This document shows, piece after piece, positions 20,355 through 50,816 of a stretch of DNA of 64,000 nucleotides. Below the pieces are notes generated by a model that worked only from the letters and a program-made list of their open reading frames with translations, had not been told where the DNA came from and ran no database searches. A program made the translations under genes and the position numbers. The stretch is from Phallusia mammillata (taxonomy: Eukaryota > Chordata > Ascidiacea > Phlebobranchia > Ascidiidae), in assembly GCA_003260075.1 (NCBI GenBank), contig QLIY01000346.1, positions 16,528-80,527 of the forward strand, given 5' to 3'. How positions within the stretch are numbered: the stretch's first letter is position 1; the number at the start of each line of letters is the position of its first letter.

Positions 20355-23261
20355 TTAAATTTTATTATTTCTGGTGTCTGCTGCATTTTAGAAACATTAG
20401 AAGTGATTTTTATTACATGTTATATTCTACACAGCAGTATGGAAAACATTTTTGTGCCAAAAACTTAAAATGTATTGTATTAGTTTTGCAACAAGATTGT
20501 GTTTGCTTTTTTTAAAGACGGTACATAACAGTGTGTGTAACATAAACAATATTATGTGGGACATTTAAATTTGTCTTCTTTCACCATGGAACTGTGCTTT
20601 CCTAACATTAAACAGTTCTTTTGTACATTGTATCGGATGAATGAGATGTATTTTGTTGGTTGTTCAGTACAAACTCTTTGTCACACCACTCTTTCTACAT
20701 TCTTTCAAACTGTATTATGCTTTTGAGTACTGGTAATTTCGTACAGCATAAAGTTGGTTGGCAAAAAATGCAATCTAGTATGTAACCAAAAATGGTTTCA
20801 CTCTAAACGTTTTGCAACATACTGAAAAATGTTTGTCATTAATCGTATGCTTTGCATTTAAACCTATATTACCTTTTCCACTGTGTTATATGAATACATG
20901 TTTACACACAACTATAATGATTAGTGGACTGTGGTTTTCGTAGGTTTATCACACAGGATACAAGGAAGCAGTACATGACCTGTTTCCGAAAATGTCCTTG
21001 TAGCTATTATTAACAGGCAAACCCATCTTATTGTTGCTCATATTGCAACTTTTCAAAGAACAGATGTGTATTTTGATCTCAGTGATGTGAGCACACCACA
21101 CATGGATTTTGAGCATCACAATGGAATCAAGCTTTCATTCCCCACTAACAATGCCTGATTTGCTGATATGATTAAACATCAGTTGAATACGAATCAAGTA
21201 TTTAAGTAGCGTATGTATCGTTGCTAAACATACCTTAACAAGGTGACACCACAAACTAACCTTTAAAATAACCTGGCAGGCAGGGTAGGTCCGATGCTGA
21301 ATTGGCGGGTCATTTGCTTTGTTTATAATATCTCGTGAGCTTTCGTTTAAATCCATTTTATTTCTGAACTTCCCCCAGGGCAAACCTATTGCGCACGCCA
21401 ACAACATAATCTTGTTTACGCCAAGGGGACTAGCCGATAGTTAATGCGTTTGACTTTTAACAACTTCATGATCTTGCCTGTTAGCAACAGCTTACCGGTA
21501 CCTCAATTTTTAAAATTGATTTTCGCATAACTCTTTTTCAGGAGTTTAACAACGTAAGCGTCACTTTAGTGAGCCTTAGGATTCGCCCAAATTACTTACA
21601 TTTTTCTAAATACTCCAACGGTAAAAAAGAATGCAAAAAGTTGTAATTGACAGGATTTAATATCGAGCGTAAACGGTCCATAGAAGTGTTAAATCATCCA
21701 GTAGGCGAAAAGTCAAGTTACTATATTACACACACGCAATAACATACAAAACACAGGGGCGTATTTGTCAAAAATACCAGTATAGGGTGGATACACTTCA
21801 GTCCGTATGCAAGAACGAAATTAGTCACCTAAGCGCTTGAGTGACAAATTAAACTGGGTTTCTGCACACGGCCCTGAAATGTTTGGAAAACAAAGACGCG
21901 CAGTAAAATGATACGCAACAGAAAATTGTACCACTGTTCAATGCATGACGTGAATACTTTTTTGGTGTTCATATTTTTGCATGTCGTGATGCAAGCTGTA
22001 TAGAAGTATTTTTTGTGGTCTTTTCATAAACGACGAGTAAGGTTCCGCCCCGATTACAAAAGTACGCTCAGAAACTCGTATTACATAATGTATTTTACAA
22101 ATAACTTCCAATCTTTCCTTAGTGCGATGATGTGTGTTGAAAGTTTCAGATTTTAGGTCAAAGCCCTGGTTATGCATTTGACTTCGCGGAAATTTTAAAT
22201 ACACCCGTAATGGACAAACAGTAAACAGGAAAAACGCAAAAATCAATAACGTATGTTTTCCTGGAAACGAAGCACAAATTCACAGATAAGGCCTAGAAAA
22301 AACGAAAATGGCCAAATCGCACAACAGGCTGAATAGAGTAAGAGAATTAAACTAGTCGCGTTTGTCAAAAAAAAACACCAAAACCGTACCTATAAGTATT
22401 GCTTGTCACCATTCAATTTGACACGGTTTAAAGACAGGAAATAATAAAATAATTACGGACGTTTGAAATAGAATGTAGTATTATGAGATTATGATATGAT
22501 CATAAACGTGTGTTATGAAAGAATAAATGAAAGAATCTGGACTGGAAAGAAGGTAGGGCAAAAAGAAAGAACACAACTGTTGCAAAAAGCAATAAAACGT
22601 TTGTTTTGGTCGTTTCATTTATGAGGTGGGGTAACAAATATCCCGGTTATTTACAATGCCTTAAGGTTGTACTATATCCTGCATCAAACGCTATAGCCAA
22701 CCCCTAGCGCAGAACACACTGCGGACATAAAATACGAAATGCAAAAAGGGTAATTAGAAGGCGAATATAATCAAAATAACAAAAGTTAACATGACACAGA
22801 AGCGCAAGATAGATAAATGTGGTAAAAATTTTGTTACCTTTGCAAGCCAACACATTTTTTATGTGAGATTTTTTAATACCTATTGCAACCATAAAAGGCG
22901 TCAAATTCAGGCAGTCGCAATATGACAATGATTGTATGTTTAAATACATTTTAGATTATCGCCATTGTGGCAGACCTGATGTTTTAAGATTGTTGTAATC
23001 AAATGCGCATTACACAAAACCAGCATTGCGTGCAAACCAGGCGTTCGGCAGGGAACACTAAAACGGATCCAAGAGGCGCAGGCACATGGCAAAGTTAATA
23101 AAGCGACTTCCCACGTTCAGCAACTAAAATCATTCTTTAAAATGCCGGCTTAATGCATGCACGTAAGGCCCAACGCCTGGAGAGAGCACCAAAAAAGGTG
23201 AATTGTAGACTGCGCACGGACAATTGCAGGTCGGTGATTGGTCAATGGCTTTTCCACCACA
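20355..23261. other. Intergenic, between HSBP1 and the NEDD4 3' end
   Basis: It begins with the presumed HSBP1 3' UTR (ATTAAACAG near 20608). The remainder is AT-rich with no exon of a recognised family on either strand and no element boundaries that I could pair. Confidence 0.4.
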
Positions 23262-40528
<17,267 letters not shown>

Positions 40529-41740
40529 TCACTGGTAAAATAACTCCTCTTTTGTTCTTGAGTTAAGAGTTTAAATCCCAAAAAATAAATCCAGTTAGAA
40601 ATCAAAATCAGCTCTAAGATAATTCAATTCAGAAATATATTTTCACTTCTTTTACTGCCATTAAAAGAAACCAACAATAAGTTAAGAAATTTAACCTAAA
40701 CACCTGACTGGACAACACAAAGAACCACTCCCCTATGCAAATTGCGTCATTTGTTTATTGTTAGAAATTTGGTTGTCTGGGACAATGTTCAGATCGACAT
40801 GAAATGCCACGTGAAGTCATATTGTGCTCTGCAATATTTGAGCTTTTGTAACAGCATTTAACCCTGAAACTTTTTTTCCTACATATGACTGAATTAACCC
40901 ACAGCTTCCGAAAAATTTCGCCCATTACTTCTGTGCTTTGACAGAAACACCTTTACAGCACTTCCAGCGGAAAAGGCGGGTTTGTTTTGATGACCAAAAA
41001 CGAAAAGGATTAAAATGTAAACTAAATTGTTTAAAAGAGATGCTCCATCAAAATGCAATTCTTATTTCACAGAAATTATTTATTAATACCGTTTGTTTTA
41101 AAATAGACAAGACAAAAGATTAGTTGTGTTTTTACACATTATATTGTGAGAAGTTTATTTGCAAATTGTACAGCCAATATCCCAATTTGCACACAACCTA
41201 AAGTGTAAAACGAAACTTTGTTAAGTTATTTTATTTTTTAACAGCATATTTTGTGGTAAAATCGATTATACTCAAGTTTTAAATTCGTGACGAAATTAAG
41301 CAGTAGGTTATGCGGTATTCTGTGGTAACTTGTGGTTTGTGGTTGCTACAGAGACAATGTGCGTTTCGTTTCTGACGAAACAATGCTTTGCAAATTGGCA
41401 ATCAAGCATTTCCCGTACTGAGAGTTTTTTGCAAATTTGCGATGCAATGTAGGTGTAGGAAGGCTATGGGGACTTAATATATTGGGGATTGGCCGTGAGT
41501 GTGTTTTGTAAATTCGTATACTTGTTTTTAGTTTTGGTGGTTCTTTTTTCTTTGTGCTAAAAGGTTTGTATGCTTGTGTAATTACCTGGTTATCTTGCTG
41601 TTGTTGTTGTTTTAGATTTGTGTTTCTGTATTTCATGACGTATTTCGTCACTGACATTCTTTATGTCATTGCAGTATTTATTTTTGCAAAAATATGAGTT
41701 TAACTGTTGTTTAAAACGAATATTGTTGTAAAACACCAGT
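40529..41740. promoter_or_regulatory. Shared NEDD4/TIMM44 intergenic region
   Basis: The NEDD4 start (40528, minus) and TIMM44 start (41741, plus) are head to head, 1.2 kb apart. No other exon is evident, so both promoters and 5' UTRs should lie here. No TATA or CpG-rich block stands out. A bidirectional promoter is possible but is inference from geometry only. Confidence 0.45.
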
Positions 41741-44700
41741 ATGTGGCCATTGTCACGATTTATTGTCAGTTCCACTCTACGGAGGAGTGCTGTGAAATGT
41801 ATAACGGAGCACCAACAGAACCAAATAGTGATGACCAGGGAACTATTAGCCCATTTTTTGCCAGTGGTAAGTAATCATCACACCAAATATCAAAATATAA
41901 ATGTTTTAGTTTTTAAGTTAAAAAATAGAAAATGTATGATTGTACGAAGTCATGTATACAAACTGTCTTCTATTTTCACTTATTTGTTTAACCTAGGTTG
42001 GTATAGTAGGGCCAAAACAGTGTCAATGTGCAATGTGTCATGAAAATTATAGTTTTCTTTACAATGTTTTAGGTGTACACCAGCAGATCTTACTCCCAAA
42101 GAAAAGGTTTTTTAGAAAGCCTCATGGACAATATAAAGCAGGAGTATAATAAAGATACTGAGCTAAAAGAAACAATCGCTAAGTTCCGTAAAGAAGCACA
42201 AGAACTGGAGGATTCAGATGCTTTAAAACAAGCTCGTCAAAAGTTCAAAGACATTGAGAAGGAAGCAATTCCAGAAGCATTGGGAAAAGTCAAGTCAAAA
42301 ATTTCTGAGGTAACAGACAAAAATCCAACTGGCAACTTGTTACACACATACCAGATTGGAAAGTTTTATTTTTGCGCGGAGGATATTTTTTTCGTCAAAA
42401 TAATTGTGCGGAATTACAATTTTCTGCGCGGATTGATAGACTTTTGATTGACAGGTGGATTTAACGATTAACGCGATTTGTATGTAACGCCTGCAAGACT
42501 ATCCGGCCGACAAAAAGAACAACTAAACAAAGTAATAAACACGACGAATCTTCAGTTTTGCTCTATTGCGCATGCAGCTGTTGTGCTAGATTCTACAATT
42601 TTTCATTTTCATAACGATTTAAACATTTTGCTGGTTAGTTTATGATTGCCAAACTGCTCTTTACTGTCAGTAATTATTTGTCATGTAGAAAACATTATTT
42701 TATGTAACTTGCCCAGCCGACAGTCACTTTAATAGTCAATCTACGTCCTAAAAATACAGATAAATGTACTTTTAACGACTACGTTAGCGAAATAGAAATG
42801 TTATTTCAAGCGTGACGATCGGTAAGTTTTGATGTGCTTGACTGATTTACGTGGATTGTTCGCGAAATAAGGCTTGTGACGACATAGAACTTCATTGTGC
42901 AACGAAAATATAAAATTTTAAAGAAAGTTTATTATAGTTACCTACGAAAGCTGTGCTAAGTTGCGCGGACAACATTTTTTTGCACGGATTACACGTAAAA
43001 AGCCTAAATTTGCGCGGATTACAAGGGGAAATCCAAAATATTGCGCGGCGGATAAATCCTCCGCGCAGGCCATTCTTTCCAATCTGGCACACATATACAT
43101 AAGTGCCAGTTTTTCAATGACTGCTAAAACTGGCAAATAATATTATGCCTGATGTCATTTGGGTTAGTAGACACAATTACTAATAGGTATTTGCAACAAG
43201 TTTTAGATGGATACTTGTTTGTAAAAACTTCAACCTCCATCAAAGTTTTAATGATTGTACTTTCTCGTACTTCATGTTCTCATACTTAACAAAACATTTT
43301 TTGAAAACAGACCGCTGAAGGCTTCGGAAAAACAGAGTTTGGAAAGGCAGCAGGAAAGTTCACAGAGGGTTTGTCTGGTGCTGCAAAGCAAGCTGCAGAC
43401 AGTGAAACTTTAAAAAAGGCACAATCCATCCTCACAAAAATTGCAGAAGGGTCTGGGGTTGCACCTGACAGCTTGTACAAAAGACCCGGTATGCTTTTTA
43501 AGGGTTTTTTGTGTTTGTTCTAAATTTTACAAGAAAAAAAGTGTAAAATAGAAAAATGTCAAAGAAATTGTGAAGCTGTTCAGTAAACAAGTTAGGTTAG
43601 TGTCCCTTAACTGAAGAAGTGTGTTTTGAACATATGAAAAATACTCTTCAGCACTATTATAGACTTTTTATTACAGCATTTTTATAGACCTTTGATCAAA
43701 TAAACTTGAATGGTTCTGGTTTTATGCAGCAAAATTAAGAAAAAGGAATGACAATCCATTTGGCGAAGTGGAAAGGGAGTTTGAAGCCAACACTGATGCC
43801 ACAAATGTTGTCATGCATAAAGATTCCGTGTGGAATCAACAGTGGGAGTCGTTTAAGAACAGTAAAGTGGGAGAAAGTAAGTTAATCATGTTCTAGTAAA
43901 CTAATGTAAATAAATTAATGCATCTCTTTTCAGTTGATAAAACAATCTGGCTCTGCAATTATAAAATGGTGGGGTGTTGATGTGTAGAATGCTAATTATA
44001 CAATTAAATGAAACCAAAATTATTTTTCTAATTAATCAATTGTCTGTGATACTTGAACTGAACTGGCCCCAAAAAGCTTCAGAGAAATGTGCTTAAACAT
44101 TCTTTTTATCATCAGGAATATCAGACATGAAAATGCAGTTTGATGAAAGTGACAACGTTTTTATTAGAGGGTCGCGCTTTGTTACAGATAAAATTTCCTC
44201 AATAGCAGGTAAACAATTTTCTTAAAATATGTGTAAAATTGTTCAATGCAATTGCAGTGCTTTGTTGTCAAAGGTGGCATGTTTGGGGGAACTGAAATCT
44301 CCAAAATCATGACAGAGATTGTCAAAACGGATCCTAATTTTTCTGCGCAAGAATTTATAGAATTTTGTAAAAATGACATTATTCCGAATATGATGGAGGC
44401 AATTGCGCAGAATGATGAGGAAATTATTAAAGATTGGTGCAGCGAAGCAGTAAGTTGACACTGACTCCTCCAATATTTCCACAATTTTTTTGTTAACTTG
44501 TCTTGCAAACTTTTTGCAAAGTACATTGCATATGTATGTTTCCTCAGAATACAATTTGTACCAATTAGGCAAGAATGCCTGATAAAACTCAAATGCGTTA
44601 GTTCAAGTTATTAATAAAAAAAATACCTTTATACATTTTATTGCTTTTTGGCTTGATATTAAGTGATGATGATACTGAAAGTAGTTTTGATCTGATTTCA

Positions 44701-45348
44701 GCCCTACAACCAAATAATATTTCCTGTGAAGCAAGCAGAACAAATTGGTTGCCAATATGAACTAGCAACAATTGACGTTGACCATGTTGATATTGCTGGT
44801 GCTACAAAAGTTGACCAAGGACCTGTTTTGGTCATCAGTTTTCAGACACAACAAATTATGGTGGTCAGGGATAAAAAAGGCATTGTGGTGGAAGGAGATG
44901 AAGTAAGCCATATAAAAAATGTTTGTTAGGTCAAGTTCAGTGGTAGTCATAAACTAAACTCTTTGATGCAGGTATCATACATGTTTGGTGTGGTCTTATG
45001 ATCTTTCTTCACTGCTAAATTTTAAGTTTTACAAATTCATGAAAATGTTTAGGCTGGGGATATTCCAGTGTAAAATCTTGTAACACAAAATCTCATCATA
45101 TTGATATTTCCCTATTTTAAGCTTGTTTTAAATGTAGCGTTTTTAAATGTTCACTTTGTTGCCAATTGGTAAACTGCTCTCGGCGATTCAATACCTCCAG
45201 TCTTCTGACTATTCGTTTATTTATTTAGAACCAAGTCATGAGAGTATACCATGTATGGGCTTTATGTCGTGATGTTGAAGAAATGGATCCCAGAGCAGCC
45301 TGGAAGATTATTGACCAATCCATGTCAGCTTCACCAATGCTGCTTTAA
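41741..45348 (+). CDS. TIMM44: TIM44, mitochondrial inner-membrane import subunit
   Basis: Eight exons in compatible phase: 41741-41866, 42073-42309, 43311-43488, 43730-43876, 44116-44208, 44274-44449, 44702-44902, 45229-45348 (TAA). The product is about 425 aa (human 452). The N-terminus MWPLSRFIVSSTLRRSAVKC is Arg-rich and hydroxylated, as expected for a mitochondrial targeting presequence. A charged coiled-coil region follows (IAKFRKEAQELEDSDALKQA). The C-terminal Tim44 domain includes HKDSVWNQQWESFK, MKMQFDESDNVFIRGSRFVT, NDIIPNMMEAI and DQGPVLVISFQTQQIMVVRD. Role: it tethers mtHsp70 to the TIM23 channel on the matrix side to drive presequence import. Intron 2 carries a hAT-type MITE. Adjacent genes are NEDD4 (divergent) and MAF1 (convergent). 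Confidence 0.96.
42351..43087. mobile_element. hAT-type MITE with perfect 8-bp TSD in TIMM44 intron 2
   Basis: Terminal CCAGATTGGAAAG and CTTTCCAATCTGG are perfect inverted repeats. Direct 8-mer CACACATA at 42343-42350 and 43088-43095. Subterminal TTGCGCGG/CCGCGCAA repeats are present at both ends. Most of the intron is this element. Confidence 0.9.
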
Positions 45349-46913
45349 ATTCGATGAATTTTGTATTTCACACTTTAAACTACACAACTTGAGTTGTGCA
45401 GGCACTGCAACAGGCCATGGTGGCCATGTCAACATTTATGCAATTACAATTTTCATTTCCCTCTCAGTGTGTTGTTGTCTCAGAATCCCAATGTGGTTTG
45501 TCACTGCTTGTTGACATTTAAAACATGCGGGATGACTACCTTGATCAGATTTCTTTGACACATAAAGTAAAAAAAATCACCAATGGTTGCAATGTTTGAT
45601 GTGTCCGCCTGTATAGTAGATAAACTTACAAAGCATCTAATAAATTCTACAACTCTACCAGATGTATTTTTAGACAACTGCATTATGTGATTTGAGCACC
45701 AGTAAAAATTATACCCCCAAAAAACTATAATTTACTAAATGTCCCAGGCTGGACAAAGGAATGCACAGACCAGGGCCCCATAGTTTGCTTTTTCGAAAGA
45801 AAAATCTGATTTCTTCTTGCCTGCCTTAGAAATTGAGCAACTATTGGTTTCAATTGCTTGCTGAAATCGTTTTTATGTCCTGAATTTTAGCATCCAGGAG
45901 CTCAAGTTACAATGGAATTTTTTTTTCTTGAGGTATTTGATGAAAATGTCAGATAATTACCCCACTCAGATATGGTTACCCAAGCGTTGTTGTAAGTTGC
46001 TAAAACTGCACATCTATTTTAAAGTCTGTATTCAACAAAATCAGAAAAAGGTTAATTGTTTGCAAAAAAAATATTCTGGCTTGTAGGTTTGTTTATGTAG
46101 TACGGGCAACAACTCTAAAGAATTTCCCTCACAGAATGGCAACTACTTAATTAATACAAATGTTAATAAAAGTCCCTAAATAGACTTAATTTAAAATATG
46201 TAGGCTTAGCACTGATCGAATATAACTCTAACAAAAGATATTTCTGGGTAAAAGTTTATAAAAGTGAATGTACACAAAGAAACAAACTATTTACAAGAGT
46301 GAAACTGTTGAGCAATGTAACAAAGTGACAATTAAAACATAACATACATAGAAAAATACATCAAGAATAGTAAGCTTTGTGCTTGTACATAAAAACATAA
46401 GTGTCAAGTGTACACAGTTGTGTAATGTCAGGTTTACACTACTTGTGCTTGCACAAACCAACTTCTGTAATGCCACACAATGTATTGTAAAACCAGTGTC
46501 ATGATGTTGTGCATGCAGCAATCATAAATAATGATGTCATTTCCTGTGGTGCAACACTGCAAAACTAATCCGATTTGATCTGTCAAAAAAAGATGACTAT
46601 GTTCTGTTGTAAAATGCCAGCTAGGAGATTACTAATTTCAACACACTGCCAGATAACATAAAATGATTGAGGAGACACATGTACAACACAGATTAATAAA
46701 AGAACATAATACTGAAATCTGGTAATATGAGTCCCACATGGGAATTGATATGTATAAGTGTTAGCCTCTACATGTATGTATATGGGTTTGTGAATTACAA
46801 TCATGTATGCATCTTGCAAGTCAGTACCAAATTGGATATTTTTTTATTATCTATTTGGTGTTAATAGTACCAATTTGACATTGTACTGATATGCAAAATC
46901 TTCACAATGTGGC
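45349..46913. other. Convergent 3' flanks of TIMM44 and MAF1
   Basis: No coding exon recognised. It should contain both 3' UTRs. The sequence is AT-rich and lacks C/G gap runs. Confidence 0.4.
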
Positions 46914-47829
46914 TTATGGGACCATCACAGGGTAGCTGTGCACCATGTCGCTTTCAAATTCCACATCGTCCATTTCGGTCCCCAAAAATCCACTATCATC
47001 TTCCCGAAATGGACTCAAAGACAAACTCTCAGCCTTGCATGTGAAGAAAATAATACGTTTCATTTTGCGATTATATAGAAAGAAATTGAATGACCACAAA
47101 CATCCATCATCCCCGTAAGGGTCAGAATCAAGATCAGGATTGTAGCTGTATACATCACAGTCAGCAAAGTTGATCTCCTCATCCATAGTTGACCACAACA
47201 TGCTACTTAATCTATGTAAGAATTTTGTTGATTTGTATAAATTTGTGTTGTTAAAATAAATGTTTCACAAAAGTTTAATTTAAACATAACATGTCACATT
47301 CTAATTCCAACTTTACCACTGTCACTATTGTTGTCATTTACAAGGTGTTTAACGTGCAGTATAGTGCATCAGCTTTTACTTACCGGTTGTACCTTTCACC
47401 AAGAACTGCTCCAAGAGTACTGTTTATAAAGGTTCTTGCATATTCCACACTGGGTTCACGACTAAACTCATCACTCTTTGCATTGCTGAAGTCATAATCA
47501 GGCCTAAAGGATGCATTTAGAGTGGAGATCAAGTAGTAAAGTGTCTTTCTGCTGCATGTCGACCCCAAGGGGCTTTCCATTTCATCTGCACTGCTGTAAC
47601 TTCTACTTAGAACTGTTCCAGGGCTTACAGACAGCATGGTTTGGGGAGGAGAAAGAACTGCAAGGTCGTTGATCTGGCCATCATTGGATAAAGCTTTAAA
47701 GAGTCTTTTGTCTTCACCTGCCATTTTGCATGAGTAGCTTTCCACTCGGCCAACAACTTGACACTCCCCATTGTCAAAAGTTAGTGCACTGTTAAGTGCT
47801 TCCAGCTTAGAGTTTTCCAAGAATTTCAT
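46914..47829 (-). CDS. MAF1: MAF1, repressor of RNA polymerase III
   Basis: Two exons: 47829-47384 (ATG, 148 codons plus 2 nt) and 47202-46914 (TAA), giving 244 aa (human 256). It begins [16 protein letters not shown], and contains [45 protein letters not shown] and EFSREPS in the first exon. The second exon has [20 protein letters not shown] and [20 protein letters not shown]. These are the conserved A, B and C boxes of MAF1. Role: a nuclear/cytoplasmic phosphoprotein that, when dephosphorylated under stress or low TORC1 activity, binds Pol III and blocks tRNA and 5S transcription. The Ser-rich linker ([20 protein letters not shown]) is the usual position of regulatory phosphosites. The acidic C-terminal tail is shorter than in vertebrates. 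Confidence 0.96.
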
Positions 47830-48467
47830 GTTCGAATTTCAGAAATAGAATGCAACTTGAATGTAATTTGAAAGCAAGAAATTCAAAATAGTTCACAGTG
47901 CAACTTCCAAGTAAAAACTTTTAAAATCAGAGGTCACTTTGCAATTTAAAAACTTTGACCATGCGAACTCGGCGGGGAAATGTTACTTTGATGACTTGCA
48001 GCAGATATACAAAAAAGTCTCATTGAATAACAATCACAAGAAAAAGCTTGGTTTGGTACTTCATAAACCTCCATTGGTGTTATTCTCATCCAGAATAAAC
48101 AATTTGTTTGAACTGTTAAAACACAAAGTCTTGTTAAAATAAGGTAACAAAAACCATTTATAAAGCTCATTTTATGAGTTTTCAAAAGCTCATTTTATGA
48201 GTTAACAAAACCATTATAAAGCACAGTTTTTTAGAACATTTACATAGATCATGTCTAAATATCAAACATAACATAATTAAGCGAAGTCCCAACTTTCAAT
48301 CTATACAAAAAAAAGAAGATAAAAAATGTTACCTTTATCCTTTTTGCTAAGTGCAGATGTATAGGAATTGGGTCCAGACCTGAATAAAAGCAGTCCAACG
48401 AAATCGTTAATGGTGAACAGCAAGACCAAATTAACTGGAAAGAGATCAACGCTATTCACTTACAAGA
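47830..48467. other. Upstream region of MAF1
   Basis: Presumed MAF1 promoter and 5' UTR followed by AT-rich sequence. No element boundary or second gene was recognised. Confidence 0.35.
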
Positions 48468-48625
48468 AAGTTCCTGTTTTAGTTTTAGCCTCCAACGCTA
48501 TACAAAATCTGGAAGAAAGTTTCCTTGTTTAGTTTTAGCCTCCAAACTAGGGGGGGGGGTTTTAGTTTTAGCCTCCAACAAAATCTGGAAGAAAGTTTCC
48601 TTGTTTAGTTTTAGCCTCCAAACTA
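48468..48625 (+). repeat. Direct duplication around a G10 run
   Basis: TTTTAGTTTTAGCCTCCAA plus AAATCTGGAAGAAAGTTTCC occurs on both sides of 48550-48559. This is the last G run before the orientation switch at 49.7 kb. Confidence 0.7.
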
Positions 48626-49102
48626 AATAAACAAAAAAATCTACTACGTTTTATTCTATGCCCATTTTACTGTTTTTATAATTTTTGTTTTGTGAAACAT
48701 TACATAAAGATGTGCCAAATACTTTTACCCTTGGAAGACAATAACAAATTTTCCACCAATCAGAGGGTCGGGGTTTAGTCTAGAAACAGCCTTTGTTGAT
48801 CGATATGCAAATTGCAAAAGCAACTGTTATTTGCAATTTGCAAATAATGTGCAGCAATAAAGATATAAGACAATTCTAATTTTTGAATAATATCGAATAC
48901 CTTTTCTATTATAAAAGTATAATATGACTTTTATAATAGAACCGACTGACAAAAAATTTAAATCCAACCACTGGTTAGCATCTACTATGGTGTATTGGGG
49001 AGGAATAAAAGTGTTTTGAATGGTGAATGGAGGAATTTGTCGATAAAGATAGTGAACCACTTTTTCAAATGATTGGATTGGATCACAGTGTATCCATACT
49101 GG

Positions 49103-49319
49103 GTAGAACTACTAACACTGAGCTTGGGCTGGCCCCCGCTCTGGGAATTTCTGGTAGGTGGCGCTAAGGAGCATAAGCGTTTATGGTGCTGACTCAGCAA
49201 TTATTCTTACCATAAACCAAACTGCTGTAACAGCACCATAAACGCCTATGCTCCTTAGCGCCACCTACCAGAAATTCCCAGAGCGGGGGCCAGCCCAAGC
49301 TCAGTGTTAGTAGCTCTAC
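49103..49319. repeat. Fold-back element with 89-bp inverted arms
   Basis: Arms 49103-49191 and 49231-49319 are reverse complements with only about two mismatches, around a 39-nt loop. Each arm includes GGTAGGTGGCGCTAAGGAGC, the terminal motif shared with other local MITEs (near 51766-51977, 55653 and 62632). No flanking target duplication was identified. Confidence 0.85.
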
Positions 49320-49492
49320 CTCCATACTGTAGTCCAGCCATTGTTCCCGTCACGCCTTAATAACTCGCAAGCTTGTCGAATGCTTGCATTAAGTTGTGCG
49401 CTTTGAGAGCAAGCGAACGACAAAACTTGACTTGTTTGGCCAGTTTTATGCGTACTGCTAGTGTAATAAGGCTGCTTTCGGTTGTTATAGTG

Positions 49493-50029
49493 TAGGGTTG
49501 CCATTCGTCCGCATTTTCCCTGACATGTCAGGGAATTTAGTGTTTAAATCTGCGTCAGGGAGAAATGTCAAAATGTACCTAAAAGTCCGGAATTCAAGAA
49601 AAATTATTTGTATATATTATAAAATTAATGTACCAACGGAGAAAGTTTCTAGTAGATAGCTACAACCGCGTCTNGGGCTTTTCGGGCCTCGTTCAAGCCT
49701 ATGTTTCTTCAAGGGCCTGATTTCTTATCTAATGCCAAACAGCCCTAAAACTGCTTGTTCAAAGACCTATTGTCTAGTGTTTGTTGTCTTGATCTTTCAT
49801 GAGGCTTCAATGTAGGCTATAGGTCTGTCAGTCAAACTTTCGGGCCGAAACGAGCTTTCTAAAAATGCCCCCCCCCCTAGCTAAAATCCTGCAATCAACT
49901 TTCGTTTTTCTGAAATACACACTCATACTTACGTCAACACATTTAAACTTAAAGTTGGAGAAAAACTGGGTTCACGCAACCGAGATAAATTTTGTCAGGG
50001 ATTGTGTTTCATAAAATATGGCAACCCTA
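49493..50029. mobile_element. hAT-type element with perfect 8-bp TSD, interrupted by N and C10
   Basis: Ends TAGGGTTGCC and GGCAACCCTA are perfect inverted repeats. Direct 8-mer TTATAGTG at 49485-49492 and 50030-50037. Subterminal CCCTGACATG/GTCAGGG motifs are present. The interior has a single N at 49674 and a C10 run at 49868-49877, between which lies a piece (49675-49867) nearly identical to 50113 onward. The centre is therefore probably a mis-join. Confidence 0.8.
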
Positions 50030-50093
50030 TTATAGTGCTATTTGAAAGTATGTACTAATTGTTTCATAATTCCCTTCTTTAAACGCTTTGAAT

Positions 50094-50392
50094 CAGAGTT
50101 GTAAGTCGGATAGGGCTTTTCGGGCCTCGTTCAAGCCTATGTTTCTTCAAGGGCCTGATTTCTTATCTAATGCCATAAACAGCCCTAAAACTGCTTGTTC
50201 AAAGACCTATTGTCTAGTGTTTATTGTCTTGGTCTTTCATGAGGCTTCAATGTAGGCTATAGGTCTGTCAGTGAAACTTTCGGGCCGAAACGAGCTTTCT
50301 AAAAATTATTCGGGTTCGGGTCGGGGTTTGTGCTTCTATATTCGGGTTCGGGCTGGGTGCTGGCTCCAATTTCAAGCCCGTTTACAACTCTA
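50094..50392. mobile_element. hAT-type MITE, 'CAGAGTTGTAAG' family
   Basis: Ends CAGAGTTGTAAG and TTTACAACTCTA. Flanking 8-mers CTTTGAAT and CGTTGAAT differ at one base. The interior has TTCGGG repeats. Same family as 3259-3568. Confidence 0.7.
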
Positions 50393-50610
50393 CGTTGAAT
50401 GTCACATCCTTGTAACTTAACTGGCAGGAGAAAGGGTTCGCGTGCTAAAAACTGCACATCGCAGTGAACATGTACTGGTACATCGCGTTTGACGTGTTGT
50501 ACATAACGGTAAATTTGGGATGCATGTTGTACATGATTTACACGCTTTGTCAGGTTGCACGAGGTACAATTTTCTGGTGGTTTGGTTTCATTCAGCGTTA
50601 ATGTGAGGCA

Positions 50611-50816
50611 AGTTGATAGTTATTGTCAAGCATTTTATTTAAAACCTCTTCCTTTTGACCTCAGATTAGTACTTTTACCAAGTTGTTTGCACATAGATTG
50701 TTTTTTTTTCCCCCCCCCCGTTGATAGTTATTGTCAAGCATTTTATTTAAAACCTCTTCCTTTTGACTTCAGATTAGTACTTTTACCAAGCTGTTTGCAC
50801 ATAGATTGTTTTTTTG
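50611..50816 (+). repeat. Direct duplication around a C10 run
   Basis: GTTGATAGTTATTGTCAAGC and about 80 bp following occur at ~50611 and at 50720, flanking the C run 50710-50719, with single-base differences. Confidence 0.75.
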
